Positions 1 to 6,222 of a stretch of 6,222 nt of DNA are shown here, piece by piece (the stretch's first letter is position 1; each line of letters opens with the position of its first letter). The translations under genes and the position numbers were made by a program. This DNA comes from Propionibacteriales bacterium (GTDB lineage Bacteria; Actinomycetota; Actinomycetes; Propionibacteriales; Propionibacteriaceae). The notes under the pieces were generated by a model. The model saw only the letters and a program-made list of their open reading frames with translations. It did no database searches and was not told the DNA's origin. The stretch covers positions 1-6,222 of the forward strand of contig JAKDKP010000155.1 of assembly GCA_030453285.1 (NCBI GenBank), read 5' to 3'.

Positions 1-3000
1 TTGGCCCCGTTGGTGCTGGCGGGTGCCTGCCAGGTGACGCGGGCCTGCTTGCCGAGCAGGCCGCCGCTGTCGACCGCCACGACCGTACGGGGCTGGCTCG
101 GCCGACCGGCCGGCACTTCGGTCCGGGACCACGCCGACCAATTCGACGGCTCGCCGGAATTGTTGTGGGCGCGCAGCCGGAAGCGGTAGGCCGATCCGTT
201 CTGCAGTCCCTCGACCTTGCTGGCCGCCACATTGCCAACGGTACGGATTCCCCCGCCGGGCCCGGACGCCTCGATCTCGTACTTGGTGACCGGGGAGCCC
301 TTCGACTGAGCCTTGGCCCACGTCAGGTTGATCGCCTTGTCACCGAACTTGGGTTGCGGGGTGCCCGGCGGGTCCGGCTTGACGTCGGGGCGCACGTCGG
401 CCGAACGGCCCGAAGGATCGGACTCGCCGACGGCGTTGGTCGCGGTCACGGTGAATCGGTAGGTGACGTTGTTGGTCAGCCCGGTGATCGTGCAGGTGGT
501 GGTCTTGCACTGCTGCTCGACGCTGCTGCCGCCGCCCTCACCCGAAACGGTGTAGCCGCTGATCGGGGCACCGTTGTCCTTCGGCGCAGTCCAGGTCAGC
601 ACCGCCTTGGAGTCTCCGACCTCGCCGACCCGTGGCACGCCCGGCTTGTTCGGTCGGCCCTTCACGGTCAGCCTGATCCGGGCCTCGGCCGTACGATCGG
701 CGGCGTCGACCGCCTCATAGCGGATGATCAAGGTCCCGACGAAGTCCCTGCCCGGCGTGACCCGCACCTTGCCACCGGCAACCTCGGCGGTTCCGTCGCC
801 AGACTCGGTCGATGTGCGGCCGATCTCCAGCTTCTCCTGACGATCGGCGAACGGGTTCACGTCGTTGGCCAGCACGTCAACGTCGGAGGCCTCGCCCTGC
901 ACGGCGTCGGCGATCACATCATCGACGGCCTTGGGCGGCGTCCGATCGGTCTTCTCCACCACAACGGTCAGCACGGTGTCGATCTTCTGACCGACGTCAT
1001 CGGTGACCGTGCCGCGCAACTCGAACTGGCCCGGCTTGGCGCCTGGGTCTGCCTCAACGGTGATCGAGGTGTCGGCCCAGCCCACCTTGACCCCGCCGGG
1101 CACGACACCCTTGGGTTCGGTGAAAACGAGCTTGCGCTTCTCGGGGTCGAAGACGCCCTTGGCCAGGTCGACGGTTTTGGGCCCATCCCCGGCACCGACG
1201 GTGACCGTCATCGGACTGACGCTCGGCGGCTTGTTGACCTCGGTCGGCAGGTCCGGGGGTGGGACGACCTCGATCGGAATCGTCAGCACCGCCCGACGAC
1301 CCTCTGGGTCATTGTTGTCCTTGCCGTCGGTCACCTCGAACGTCAACCCAGCCGGCCCGACGTAGTCCTTCGGGGCCACGAACGTGACGGTCGCGTCGTC
1401 GGTGATGCCAGCCTCGCCGTTGGTGCCCCACACGCGGTCCTCATCGGTCAGCCGCACCTGGCGCCCCTGAGTGCCGAGCACGAAATCATTCACCCTCAGC
1501 GACAGTGTCTTGCCGGCCTCGACGACCTGCGGTTTCACCGATGTCTTCAGGCCCGGTACGGCATCGGCGCGGCCAGGCACGACCACCACGGCCCACGCCT
1601 TCTGCCCATCGGCGTCGGTCACCTCGTACCGGACGGTCTGCATGGTGTCACCGACCCGTACGCGCACCCGGTTCTCCACCACGTCCGGCGCACCCTCGCC
1701 CGGGGTCACATCGGGCAGGCTCACGGTGGCCTTGCCGATGTCGCCGTCGGGGTCGACGTCATTGGTCAGGACCGGAACCTCGATCACGTCGGAACCAGCG
1801 ACCTCGCCAGCGGAGACGATGTCGTCGAGGAGCACCGGCGCCAGCAGGGGCGCATTGGGGTCGCTGACGATGGTCAGGTTGCCGGTCTCCTCGGCCCCGC
1901 GCCGATCAACGATGCGGTACTGCCCCGCCGTGGTGCCGGGCGCCATCGGCATCTTGAACTCGACCGAGCTGTCGTTGATCACCCGACCGCCGCCCTCGAT
2001 GCGGAAGGGATCCTTGGTGAACCCGAAGGTGTCGTTGTCGGGATCAGAGTCGTTGCCCAGGGTGTTCACCGTGACCGTACGTCCGGGCTTTGCGCTGACC
2101 GTGTCATCGACGGTGATCGGCGGATTGTTCCGGGCATCGCGCGGCACCACGCCAACCCGGACCTTGCCGATCGAACGGGCCCCCAATGAGTCGGTGACGG
2201 CATAACTGAAGGTGTCGGTGCCGGCGGACTTCTCGTACGCCTCGTAGACCAGCCAGCGTTGGTCCACCAGGACCACACGCCCCAACCGCGGGGCCGAGTC
2301 GATGCCGAGGAGACGGACGGCGTCGCCCTGAGGATCGGTGCCGTCCAGCGGAATGACGATCCGGTTCGTGGTGCCGGCCAGGACCCGCCCGGTCACATCG
2401 ACCGGCTGCGGCGCAGTGTTCTCGACGTCATGGCCGAGCACCTGGAATCGAATCAGGGCCGAGGCTTCGTTGCCCTCCGAATCGGTGATCCGGTACACCG
2501 CCCGCTGGTCCCCGGCCACCTGGGGAGCAACGAAGCGGACGTACTCGCCGTCGGTCCACGCCTGACCACCGCTCGGTTCCTCGGCCAGCTCCGGATCGAG
2601 CTTCATCGGCAGACCGGCCGGAGACGAGTCGTTGGCCATCACCCGGACCGAGACGGTCTCACCGGCTCGTACGATCGCCTGATCGGGCTCGGCAATGGGA
2701 CGTCGTTCGTCCCCGACGGACGGCATCACCACGATCGTGCCGCTGGTGATGTGCTGCCCGTCGGAGATGGCGTAGGTCAACTGCACCGGCTCCGACGGCG
2801 TGTTCACCGACGTGATCTCGATCATTTCACGCTGCACGATGCGCATCTTGAGCGAAGGATCGGCACTGACGGACTGGATCACCAGCACGTCATCGTCGGG
2901 ATCCTCGTCGTTGGCCAACGGGTTGATCAGGGCCGACCCGCCAGCAGGCAGCAGCGCGACATCCTTGGCCGCCACCGGTGGACGGTTCTCGGTGGCCGGG

Positions 3001-5108
3001 TCGGACACGTCGATCCTGATCAAGCCCTTGGCCATGGCCCCGTTGCTGACGGTGTACGTCACGTAGTAGGTGTTGGCCTTGTTGGCGGTGAAGTTGATCT
3101 CTCCGGTGTCGTAGTTGGGCTCGACCGTCGTCTCGTTGCCACCTTGATCAACGGCGGCAAGGCGGATGTCGTTGCCGAGGTCATTGTTGAGGGGGTCAAG
3201 GGTCACCGTCCGACCGGTCGCCGCGGCCGCGTAGTCACCATTGGCCAGCGGTGGAAGATTCCGGTTCTTGCGGACATCGATCACCACCGTGCCCTCCGCC
3301 TCGACCACGCCGTCGGTTGCGGTGACGGTGACGGTCTTGCGACCGGCCTTGGTCCCGACGTCGGTCCAGTTCAGCAATCCGTCGGCGTTGATCGCCACCT
3401 CGTCGTCGCCCTCGACGGTCGCCTTGGTGAAGATCACCTCATCGCCCTCGGGATCGAACCAGTCGAGCCCGACCCGCTTGGTGCCCTTCTGTCCCAACCC
3501 CACGACCAGCGGCTCGGTGTCGGGATACATCGTCGGCGCGTTGTTGGTGACCCGTTGGGACGCGTCCAGCAGGTCGACCGTGACCGTCGCCTCGTCGGTG
3601 CCTTTACGGCCGTCATTGATCCTGTAGCCGAACGTGACCCGGCCGCTGGCGCCGGGCGGCACCTGGATCTGGAGGCTGGTGCCACCGCGGACCGGAGACA
3701 CCGTGACGCCGTCAGCACCGGTCACCGCGGTGATCTTGGAGACCGTCAGGATGTCGCCGTCGGGATCGGTGTCATTCTTGGCCACCGTCAGGTTGGTGGT
3801 CCGCCCCGCGCGAGCACCGAACTGATCATCGACCGCAGTCGGCTTCTGATTGCGGGCCGACCGATTGGGATCAACCTTTTCGATCGTGTCATCGTCCTCG
3901 GTGCCGTCACCCTTCTTGGGCTTCGGCGGAGCCACATTGTCCCAGTTGGAGAACAACTGCATGTTCTTCGAGGCCAGCCAGACCAATCCATTGTTGAGAT
4001 CGTTCAGCACCACCACCGAGCGGTTCACCCGAAATCTCAGGTCAGCGTCGGGGCCCAGCTCGGACAGTTGGGTGACCCGCGGTGCCACCCGTGAGCAGAC
4101 CTGGGCGGCCACGGCCGCACCGCCGGTCCACGCCCCGTACGCGCAACCGTTCACCACCACCGGCTCCACCGGTGTGCCCGAAGCTCCCTCGGACAGTGGC
4201 AACAGCCCCGCACCGCCCAGGCCTGCGGCCTTGACCCCGAACAGGGCCGACCCGTTGGCCAGGACGGCCGAGACCGTGCCCTGCGGCGTGGCCACCTGCT
4301 GATCGGTGGGGGCGGCCAGCTTGGCCGTCTCGGCAAGCGGGACCGCGACCGGATCGGCGCCCTCCACCCAGACCTGCCCGCCACGGCCGTCGAGGACGAC
4401 CGCCTTGCCGCCGGTCAGGCTGAACTGGGTGCGGGCGGGGTCCAGTTCGAACGGCACAGCGGCGGTCTTGAACCCGTCCCCATCCTTGCGGACCACCTCA
4501 CGTCGGGTCGGCGCCAACCCCACCGGTACGCCATCGGCGGTGAGCACGAGCTGGCCACCGGGTCCCAACTCGAAGTCGGGCTTGGCCTTTCCGAAGTCCA
4601 CGGTGAAGATGCCCTCCACCGTACGAGCCCACGCACGACCGGTGGCCGGATCGGACACCGCCGCCACCCCGTTCTCGAGCGAGACGCGGGCATTGGCCGG
4701 CAGGATCACCGCGCCGCCGAGCACCTTGCGGGCGGTGTCCATCGGCTGCATCTGGTTGGTCGTCAGATCACGGGTGAGAACGTTGTCGCCATCCTGGATC
4801 ACATCGATCTCACGGTTGGCCATCTGCGTACCGGAACTCAATTCGTCAATTTCGGCATTGAGATGGCCGACCATCAGTTTGGATGAGTTCGTCACCCACA
4901 CCGACCCGTCGTCCAGACGCACATCGGCGGACGGGAAACCCTTGGAGACCGATGCCCCCACCACCAATGCGGTGACCAAGCCGGCCACGATGGCGGTCGG
5001 AATCCATCGGGGCGCCCGCCGGCGGTTCGTGCGGGAGGTCCTGCGCCGTGATCCTGCGGGGTTGGCTGCTGGGGGCTTGACTGCGGGCTTGTTGCCTCTG
5101 AGCCGCAC
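1..5108 (-). CDS. Giant membrane-anchored Ig-like/fibronectin type III repeat protein (C-terminus beyond window)
   Basis: Seen: 1,702 codons without a stop, starting at GTG 5108-5106. An in-frame TGA lies five codons upstream (5123-5121) and GAGAGG sits 6 nt before the start, so the start is well fixed. Residues 1-34 carry 12 Arg/Lys and no acidic residue; 35-54 form one hydrophobic segment, so the bulk should lie outside the membrane. Residues 60-385 hold about eight short beta-rich units (DDGSVWVTN at 67-75, GKAVVLDGRGGQVWV near 235-249), propeller-like, with a Cys pair at 322/338. A charged linker (about 386-422) follows. About eleven Ig/cadherin-like repeats of about 95 residues then begin near 423, 522, 617, 708, 802, 897, 994, 1088, 1184, 1292 and 1389. 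Fn3 domains span 1486-1579 and 1580-1673; a third starts near 1671. Known: this actinobacterial family is roughly 2,000 residues and lies beside MoxR/DUF58 genes. Inferred: cell-surface adhesion or wall-associated scaffold; ligand unknown. Confidence 0.93.
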   Translation of the reverse strand, partial: MRLRGNKPAVKPPAANPAGSRRRTSRTNRRRAPRWIPTAIVAGLVTALVVGASVSKGFPSADVRLDDGSVWVTNSSKLMVGHLNAEIDELSSGTQMANREIDVIQDGDNVLTRDLTTNQMQPMDTARKVLGGAVILPANARVSLENGVAAVSDPATGRAWARTVEGIFTVDFGKAKPDFELGPGGQLVLTADGVPVGLAPTRREVVRKDGDGFKTAAVPFELDPARTQFSLTGGKAVVLDGRGGQVWVEGADPVAVPLAETAKLAAPTDQQVATPQGTVSAVLANGSALFGVKAAGLGGAGLLPLSEGASGTPVEPVVVNGCAYGAWTGGAAVAAQVCSRVAPRVTQLSELGPDADLRFRVNRSVVVLNDLNNGLVWLASKNMQLFSNWDNVAPPKPKKGDGTEDDDTIEKVDPNRSARNQKPTAVDDQFGARAGRTTNLTVAKNDTDPDGDILTVSKITAVTGADGVTVSPVRGGTSLQIQVPPGASGRVTFGYRINDGRKGTDEATVTVDLLDASQRVTNNAPTMYPDTEPLVVGLGQKGTKRVGLDWFDPEGDEVIFTKATVEGDDEVAINADGLLNWTDVGTKAGRKTVTVTATDGVVEAEGTVVIDVRKNRNLPPLANGDYAAAATGRTVTLDPLNNDLGNDIRLAAVDQGGNETTVEPNYDTGEINFTANKANTYYVTYTVSNGAMAKGLIRIDVSDPATENRPPVAAKDVALLPAGGSALINPLANDEDPDDDVLVIQSVSADPSLKMRIVQREMIEITSVNTPSEPVQLTYAISDGQHITSGTIVVMPSVGDERRPIAEPDQAIVRAGETVSVRVMANDSSPAGLPMKLDPELAEEPSGGQAWTDGEYVRFVAPQVAGDQRAVYRITDSEGNEASALIRFQVLGHDVENTAPQPVDVTGRVLAGTTNRIVIPLDGTDPQGDAVRLLGIDSAPRLGRVVLVDQRWLVYEAYEKSAGTDTFSYAVTDSLGARSIGKVRVGVVPRDARNNPPITVDDTVSAKPGRTVTVNTLGNDSDPDNDTFGFTKDPFRIEGGGRVINDSSVEFKMPMAPGTTAGQYRIVDRRGAEETGNLTIVSDPNAPLLAPVLLDDIVSAGEVAGSDVIEVPVLTNDVDPDGDIGKATVSLPDVTPGEGAPDVVENRVRVRVGDTMQTVRYEVTDADGQKAWAVVVVPGRADAVPGLKTSVKPQVVEAGKTLSLRVNDFVLGTQGRQVRLTDEDRVWGTNGEAGITDDATVTFVAPKDYVGPAGLTFEVTDGKDNNDPEGRRAVLTIPIEVVPPPDLPTEVNKPPSVSPMTVTVGAGDGPKTVDLAKGVFDPEKRKLVFTEPKGVVPGGVKVGWADTSITVEADPGAKPGQFELRGTVTDDVGQKIDTVLTVVVEKTDRTPPKAVDDVIADAVQGEASDVDVLANDVNPFADRQEKLEIGRTSTESGDGTAEVAGGKVRVTPGRDFVGTLIIRYEAVDAADRTAEARIRLTVKGRPNKPGVPRVGEVGDSKAVLTWTAPKDNGAPISGYTVSGEGGGSSVEQQCKTTTCTITGLTNNVTYRFTVTATNAVGESDPSGRSADVRPDVKPDPPGTPQPKFGDKAINLTWAKAQSKGSPVTKYEIEASGPGGGIRTVGNVAASKVEGLQNGSAYRFRLRAHNNSGEPSNWSAWSRTEVPAGRPSQPRTVVAVDSGGLLGKQARVTWQAPASTNGA

Positions 5109-5114
5109 GACACA

Positions 5115-5120
5115 CCTCTC
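5115..5120 (-). promoter_or_regulatory. Ribosome binding site of the giant Ig/Fn3 gene
   Basis: The minus strand reads GAGAGG, with a 6-nt spacer before the GTG at 5108-5106. It is purine-rich and well placed. With the in-frame TGA at 5123-5121 it rules out any upstream start for the giant protein. Confidence 0.75.
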
Positions 5121-5164
5121 TCACGCCAATTTCACCTGCCCGGCAGCAATCGACTGGGCATAGA

Positions 5165-5178
5165 CATTGTGAACAATG
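5165..5178. promoter_or_regulatory. Perfect 6+2+6 palindrome overlapping the candidate -10 element
   Basis: CATTGT-GA-ACAATG reads as an exact inverted repeat with 6-bp arms and a 2-bp centre. It covers the proposed -10 hexamer of the giant gene's promoter, where a dimeric repressor would block transcription. The arms are too short and AT-rich, and no T-run follows, so a terminator is unlikely. That it is an operator is an inference, and no particular regulator family is recognised. Confidence 0.4.
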
Positions 5179-5195
5179 CCAGAGGAGGAGTCCAA
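5166..5195 (-). promoter_or_regulatory. Candidate sigma-70-type promoter for the giant Ig/Fn3 gene
   Basis: On the minus strand TTGGAC (5195-5190) is followed after 18 nt by CACAAT (5171-5166), which matches four of six positions of the TATAAT consensus. It lies about 57 nt upstream of the GTG start, in the one AT-richer patch of an otherwise GC-rich intergenic region. The match is moderate. The gene could also be read through from the 180-residue gene upstream. Confidence 0.35.
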
Positions 5196-5222
5196 CTCGT
5201 CGCGCGTCCGCGGCGACGATCG

Positions 5223-5273
5223 GCGTACGACGGGGTGAGGCGTACGACGGGGTGGGGCGTACGACGGGGTGAT
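5223..5273. repeat. Three tandem copies of a 17-bp repeat
   Basis: The units begin at 5223, 5240 and 5257. All share the 15-bp core GCGTACGACGGGGTG and differ only in the last two bases (AG, GG, AT). Each core contains the self-complementary CGTACG. The array lies between the stop of the 180-residue gene and the proposed promoter of the giant gene, about 28 bp upstream of its -35 hexamer. It could be a multi-site operator, a transcript leader element or a neutral tandem duplication; nothing in the sequence decides. Confidence 0.9.
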
Positions 5274-5306
5274 CGGCCGACAGGATGGCCGCCGCGGGGG
5301 CCCTGA

Positions 5307-5849
5307 TCAGCCGGACGGGCAGGCGGTGACCGGTTCACCGGCGCGGCCGTCGGAGGCGACCGCCTGGACGGTGACGCAGCCCGAGCCCGGCACCGTGTCG
5401 GAGATCCTGGGCTCCTCAACGGTGTGCCGGTCCTCGGGGGCCTCGGTCGGCCACCATTGCCAACGGAGCCCTTCCTGGCCGGGAGTTGTCGGACGGGTCC
5501 AGGTGCACGAGACGGTCTTCGCCGTACGACGACACTCCAGATCCTGCACGATGCCGACGGGAGGGCGGGTGACCAACGGCGGGACCGAGGTCGTGGCCGC
5601 CTCGTCAGGTCCAACGTTGTCCGGGGCCGAGCGCCACAGCACCAACCCCACGACCGCCACCAGGACGATCACCGACATGACCCCGATGATGGCCGCCCAC
5701 GGTCGTCCTCGTGCTTCCTCCTCGGGATCCTCGGTGTCGGGGAGCGGCCCCAGCGCCTGCTGATGCGCCGCCGACGACCGCCGGGAACCGCTGCCGGTGG
5801 AAGGTTCGTCCACATGCTCGGTGCCCGGCTCGTCAACGATGGTGACCAC
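5307..5849 (-). CDS. Single-pass membrane protein with extracytoplasmic Cys-containing Fn3-like domain; possible kinase C-terminal remnant
   Basis: Seen: 180 codons from GTG 5849-5847 to TGA 5309-5307. Residues 1-50 are hydrophilic and acidic (cytoplasmic side), 51-72 form one strong membrane helix followed by Trp-Arg, and 75-180 form a Thr/Pro-rich stalk plus a small beta-rich domain. That domain has cysteines at 106, 115, 158 and 177 and VSCTWTRP at 113-120, resembling the first strands of a divergent Fn3 fold. No good ribosome binding site precedes the GTG. The frame stays open upstream to a TGA at 5951-5949 without another ATG/GTG/TTG start. It lies 198 bp upstream of, and in the same direction as, the giant Ig/Fn3 gene. 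Known from memory: receptor-like Ser/Thr kinases often neighbour that gene and end with a similar membrane-plus-external module. Inferred: this may be such a C-terminal half whose kinase domain is gone, or a genuine small anchored protein. Confidence 0.7.
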   Translation of the reverse strand: MVTIVDEPGTEHVDEPSTGSGSRRSSAAHQQALGPLPDTEDPEEEARGRPWAAIIGVMSVIVLVAVVGLVLWRSAPDNVGPDEAATTSVPPLVTRPPVGIVQDLECRRTAKTVSCTWTRPTTPGQEGLRWQWWPTEAPEDRHTVEEPRISDTVPGSGCVTVQAVASDGRAGEPVTACPSG

Positions 5850-5858
5850 ACCGCGCAG

Positions 5859-6113
5859 GTTCGTCGCCTGGTCGTCGTCGCCACCCCACCCGATGTCGCC
5901 GCCGAGGTGATCGCGAGCATCACCGAATTCTGCTTCGAGTACCTCGAGTCAGCGCCGGTGCGCGTGACGGGACACGACATCCCGTACCCGCCGGCGAAGC
6001 TGGAGAAATTCCATCTGCCCGATCTCGATCGCATTCTGGATGCCGTGGATCGGGTGCTGGAGCGACCGAACAGTCTCAGTACGGCCAGCGATGTGAAGGG
6101 AGCAGAGCGTTGA
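5859..6113 (+). pseudogene. C-terminal fragment of 2-oxoacid dehydrogenase E1 component, beta subunit
   Basis: Seen: the plus frame ending at TGA 6111-6113 carries the E1 beta C-terminus. Markers are [16 protein letters not shown], then [26 protein letters not shown] and DAVDRVL. Known: full subunits are about 325-340 residues and form the alpha2beta2 thiamine-diphosphate E1 that decarboxylates branched-chain 2-oxoacids or pyruvate. Only about 70-84 C-terminal residues are present; the N-terminal pyrimidine-binding domain is absent and minus-strand coding sequence lies in its place. Homology is firm from about 5901. RRLVVV at 5862-5879 may also belong, but only eight residues then separate it from AEVIAS, where human BCKDHB and the Bacillus enzyme have eleven, including a Gly-Gly-Phe stretch lost here. 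An in-frame ATG at 5814 behind GGAAGG could allow translation of a 99-residue product. The reading frame itself is undamaged, suggesting a recent event. Confidence 0.75.
6095..6102 (+). promoter_or_regulatory. Ribosome binding site of the E2 gene inside the E1 beta coding end
   Basis: GAAGGGAG lies 7 nt before the TTG at 6110-6112 and decides that uncommon start. The TTG overlaps the E1 beta stop in the arrangement TTGA, which suggests translational coupling in the ancestral operon. Confidence 0.75.
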
Positions 6114-6222
6114 TCGCCGAATTCCGACTGCCCGATCTGGGTGAGGGGCTAACCGAGGCTGAGGTGGTGCAGTGGCTCGTGCAGCCCGGCGATGCCGTGG
6201 CGTTGAACCAGACTCTTGCCGA
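6110..6222 (+). CDS. Dihydrolipoamide acyltransferase, E2 of a 2-oxoacid dehydrogenase complex (N-terminus only)
   Basis: Seen: 37 full codons from TTG run off the right edge. The start of a lipoyl domain is clear: [18 protein letters not shown] followed by [14 protein letters not shown]. Known: this is the opening of the E2 lipoyl domain, whose lysine (in a DKA motif) carries the swinging lipoyl arm; that lysine should lie just beyond the window. E2 transfers the acyl group from E1 to CoA and forms the cytoplasmic core of the complex. The start is fixed by the site at 6095-6102 and a 4-bp overlap with the E1 beta stop. The adjacent E1 beta tail resembles branched-chain complexes more than pyruvate ones, so bkdC-like is favoured but not proven. 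Because the upstream E1 genes look deleted, how this gene is transcribed is unclear from the window. Confidence 0.9.
   Translation, partial: MIAEFRLPDLGEGLTEAEVVQWLVQPGDAVALNQTLA

Noticed and set aside
165..2189. A plus-strand open frame of 674 codons antisense to the giant gene
   Set aside because: It is codon-aligned with the real minus-strand gene. In that phase antisense stops arise only from sense Leu TTA/CTA or Ser TCA codons, which are rare here; its end is the antisense of a Ser TCA. Its translation has no recognisable domain, whereas the minus frame gives clear Ig/Fn3 repeats.
2259..4094. A plus-strand open frame of 611 codons antisense to the giant gene
   Set aside because: Same codon-aligned antisense effect, also ending opposite a Ser TCA. 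The His/Arg/Asp/Gly-rich composition is typical of a shadow of Val/Thr/Asp-rich sense codons.
5223..5273. Tandem 17-bp units as a CRISPR fragment
   Set aside because: The units are directly adjacent with no unique spacers and are shorter than CRISPR repeats; no cas genes are present.
5274..5291. Inverted repeat CGGCC...GGCCG just downstream of the 180-residue gene's stop
   Set aside because: The arms are only 5 bp with an 8-nt loop and no T-run in the minus direction; this is weak for a terminator in GC-rich DNA.
5132..5614. A minus-strand frame of 160 codons running through the intergenic region
   Set aside because: The product is Arg/Pro/Ser-rich low-complexity sequence, out of frame with the supported 180-residue gene it overlaps, and it crosses the tandem repeats.
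5424..5813. Upstream extension of the plus-strand frame that ends in the E1 beta tail
   Set aside because: This part is the codon-aligned complement of the 180-residue minus-strand gene and shows no E1 beta residues; homology starts only at about 5862-5901.

Overview
The window is high-GC DNA with GTG and TTG starts and strong third-position GC, typical of Actinomycetota. The gene families suggest Propionibacteriales or a near relative, but that placement rests on family memory and is tentative.

Layout. Positions 1-5108 (minus strand) hold one uninterrupted reading frame of 1,702 codons that runs off the left edge. It encodes a very large membrane-anchored extracytoplasmic protein: basic N-terminus, one membrane segment, a propeller-like region, about eleven cadherin/VCBS-like Ig repeats, then fibronectin type III domains. 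I translated the whole frame and found no stop or frameshift. Positions 5109-5306 are a 198-bp intergenic region with a ribosome binding site, a plausible promoter overlapped by a perfect palindrome, and three tandem copies of a 17-bp repeat. Positions 5307-5849 (minus strand) encode a 180-residue single-pass membrane protein with an extracytoplasmic Cys-containing Fn3-like tail. From about 5859 the window switches to plus-strand metabolic genes: the C-terminal piece of a 2-oxoacid dehydrogenase E1 beta subunit (to 6113), overlapping the TTG start of the E2 dihydrolipoyl acyltransferase (6110 to the right edge).

How it fits together. The two minus-strand genes look like the start of a cell-envelope cluster. 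In actinobacteria the giant Ig/Fn3 protein usually lies beside MoxR ATPase, DUF58, transglutaminase, phosphatase and Ser/Thr kinase genes, none of which are visible here. The plus-strand genes belong to a branched-chain 2-oxoacid or pyruvate dehydrogenase operon. The most unusual point is the boundary at about 5850-5900. The E1 beta gene lacks roughly its first three quarters, and the minus-strand gene facing it looks like the C-terminal half (juxtamembrane, membrane segment, external domain) of a longer protein, perhaps a receptor-like Ser/Thr kinase. One deletion, or an assembly join, removing the 5' parts of two divergent genes would explain both.
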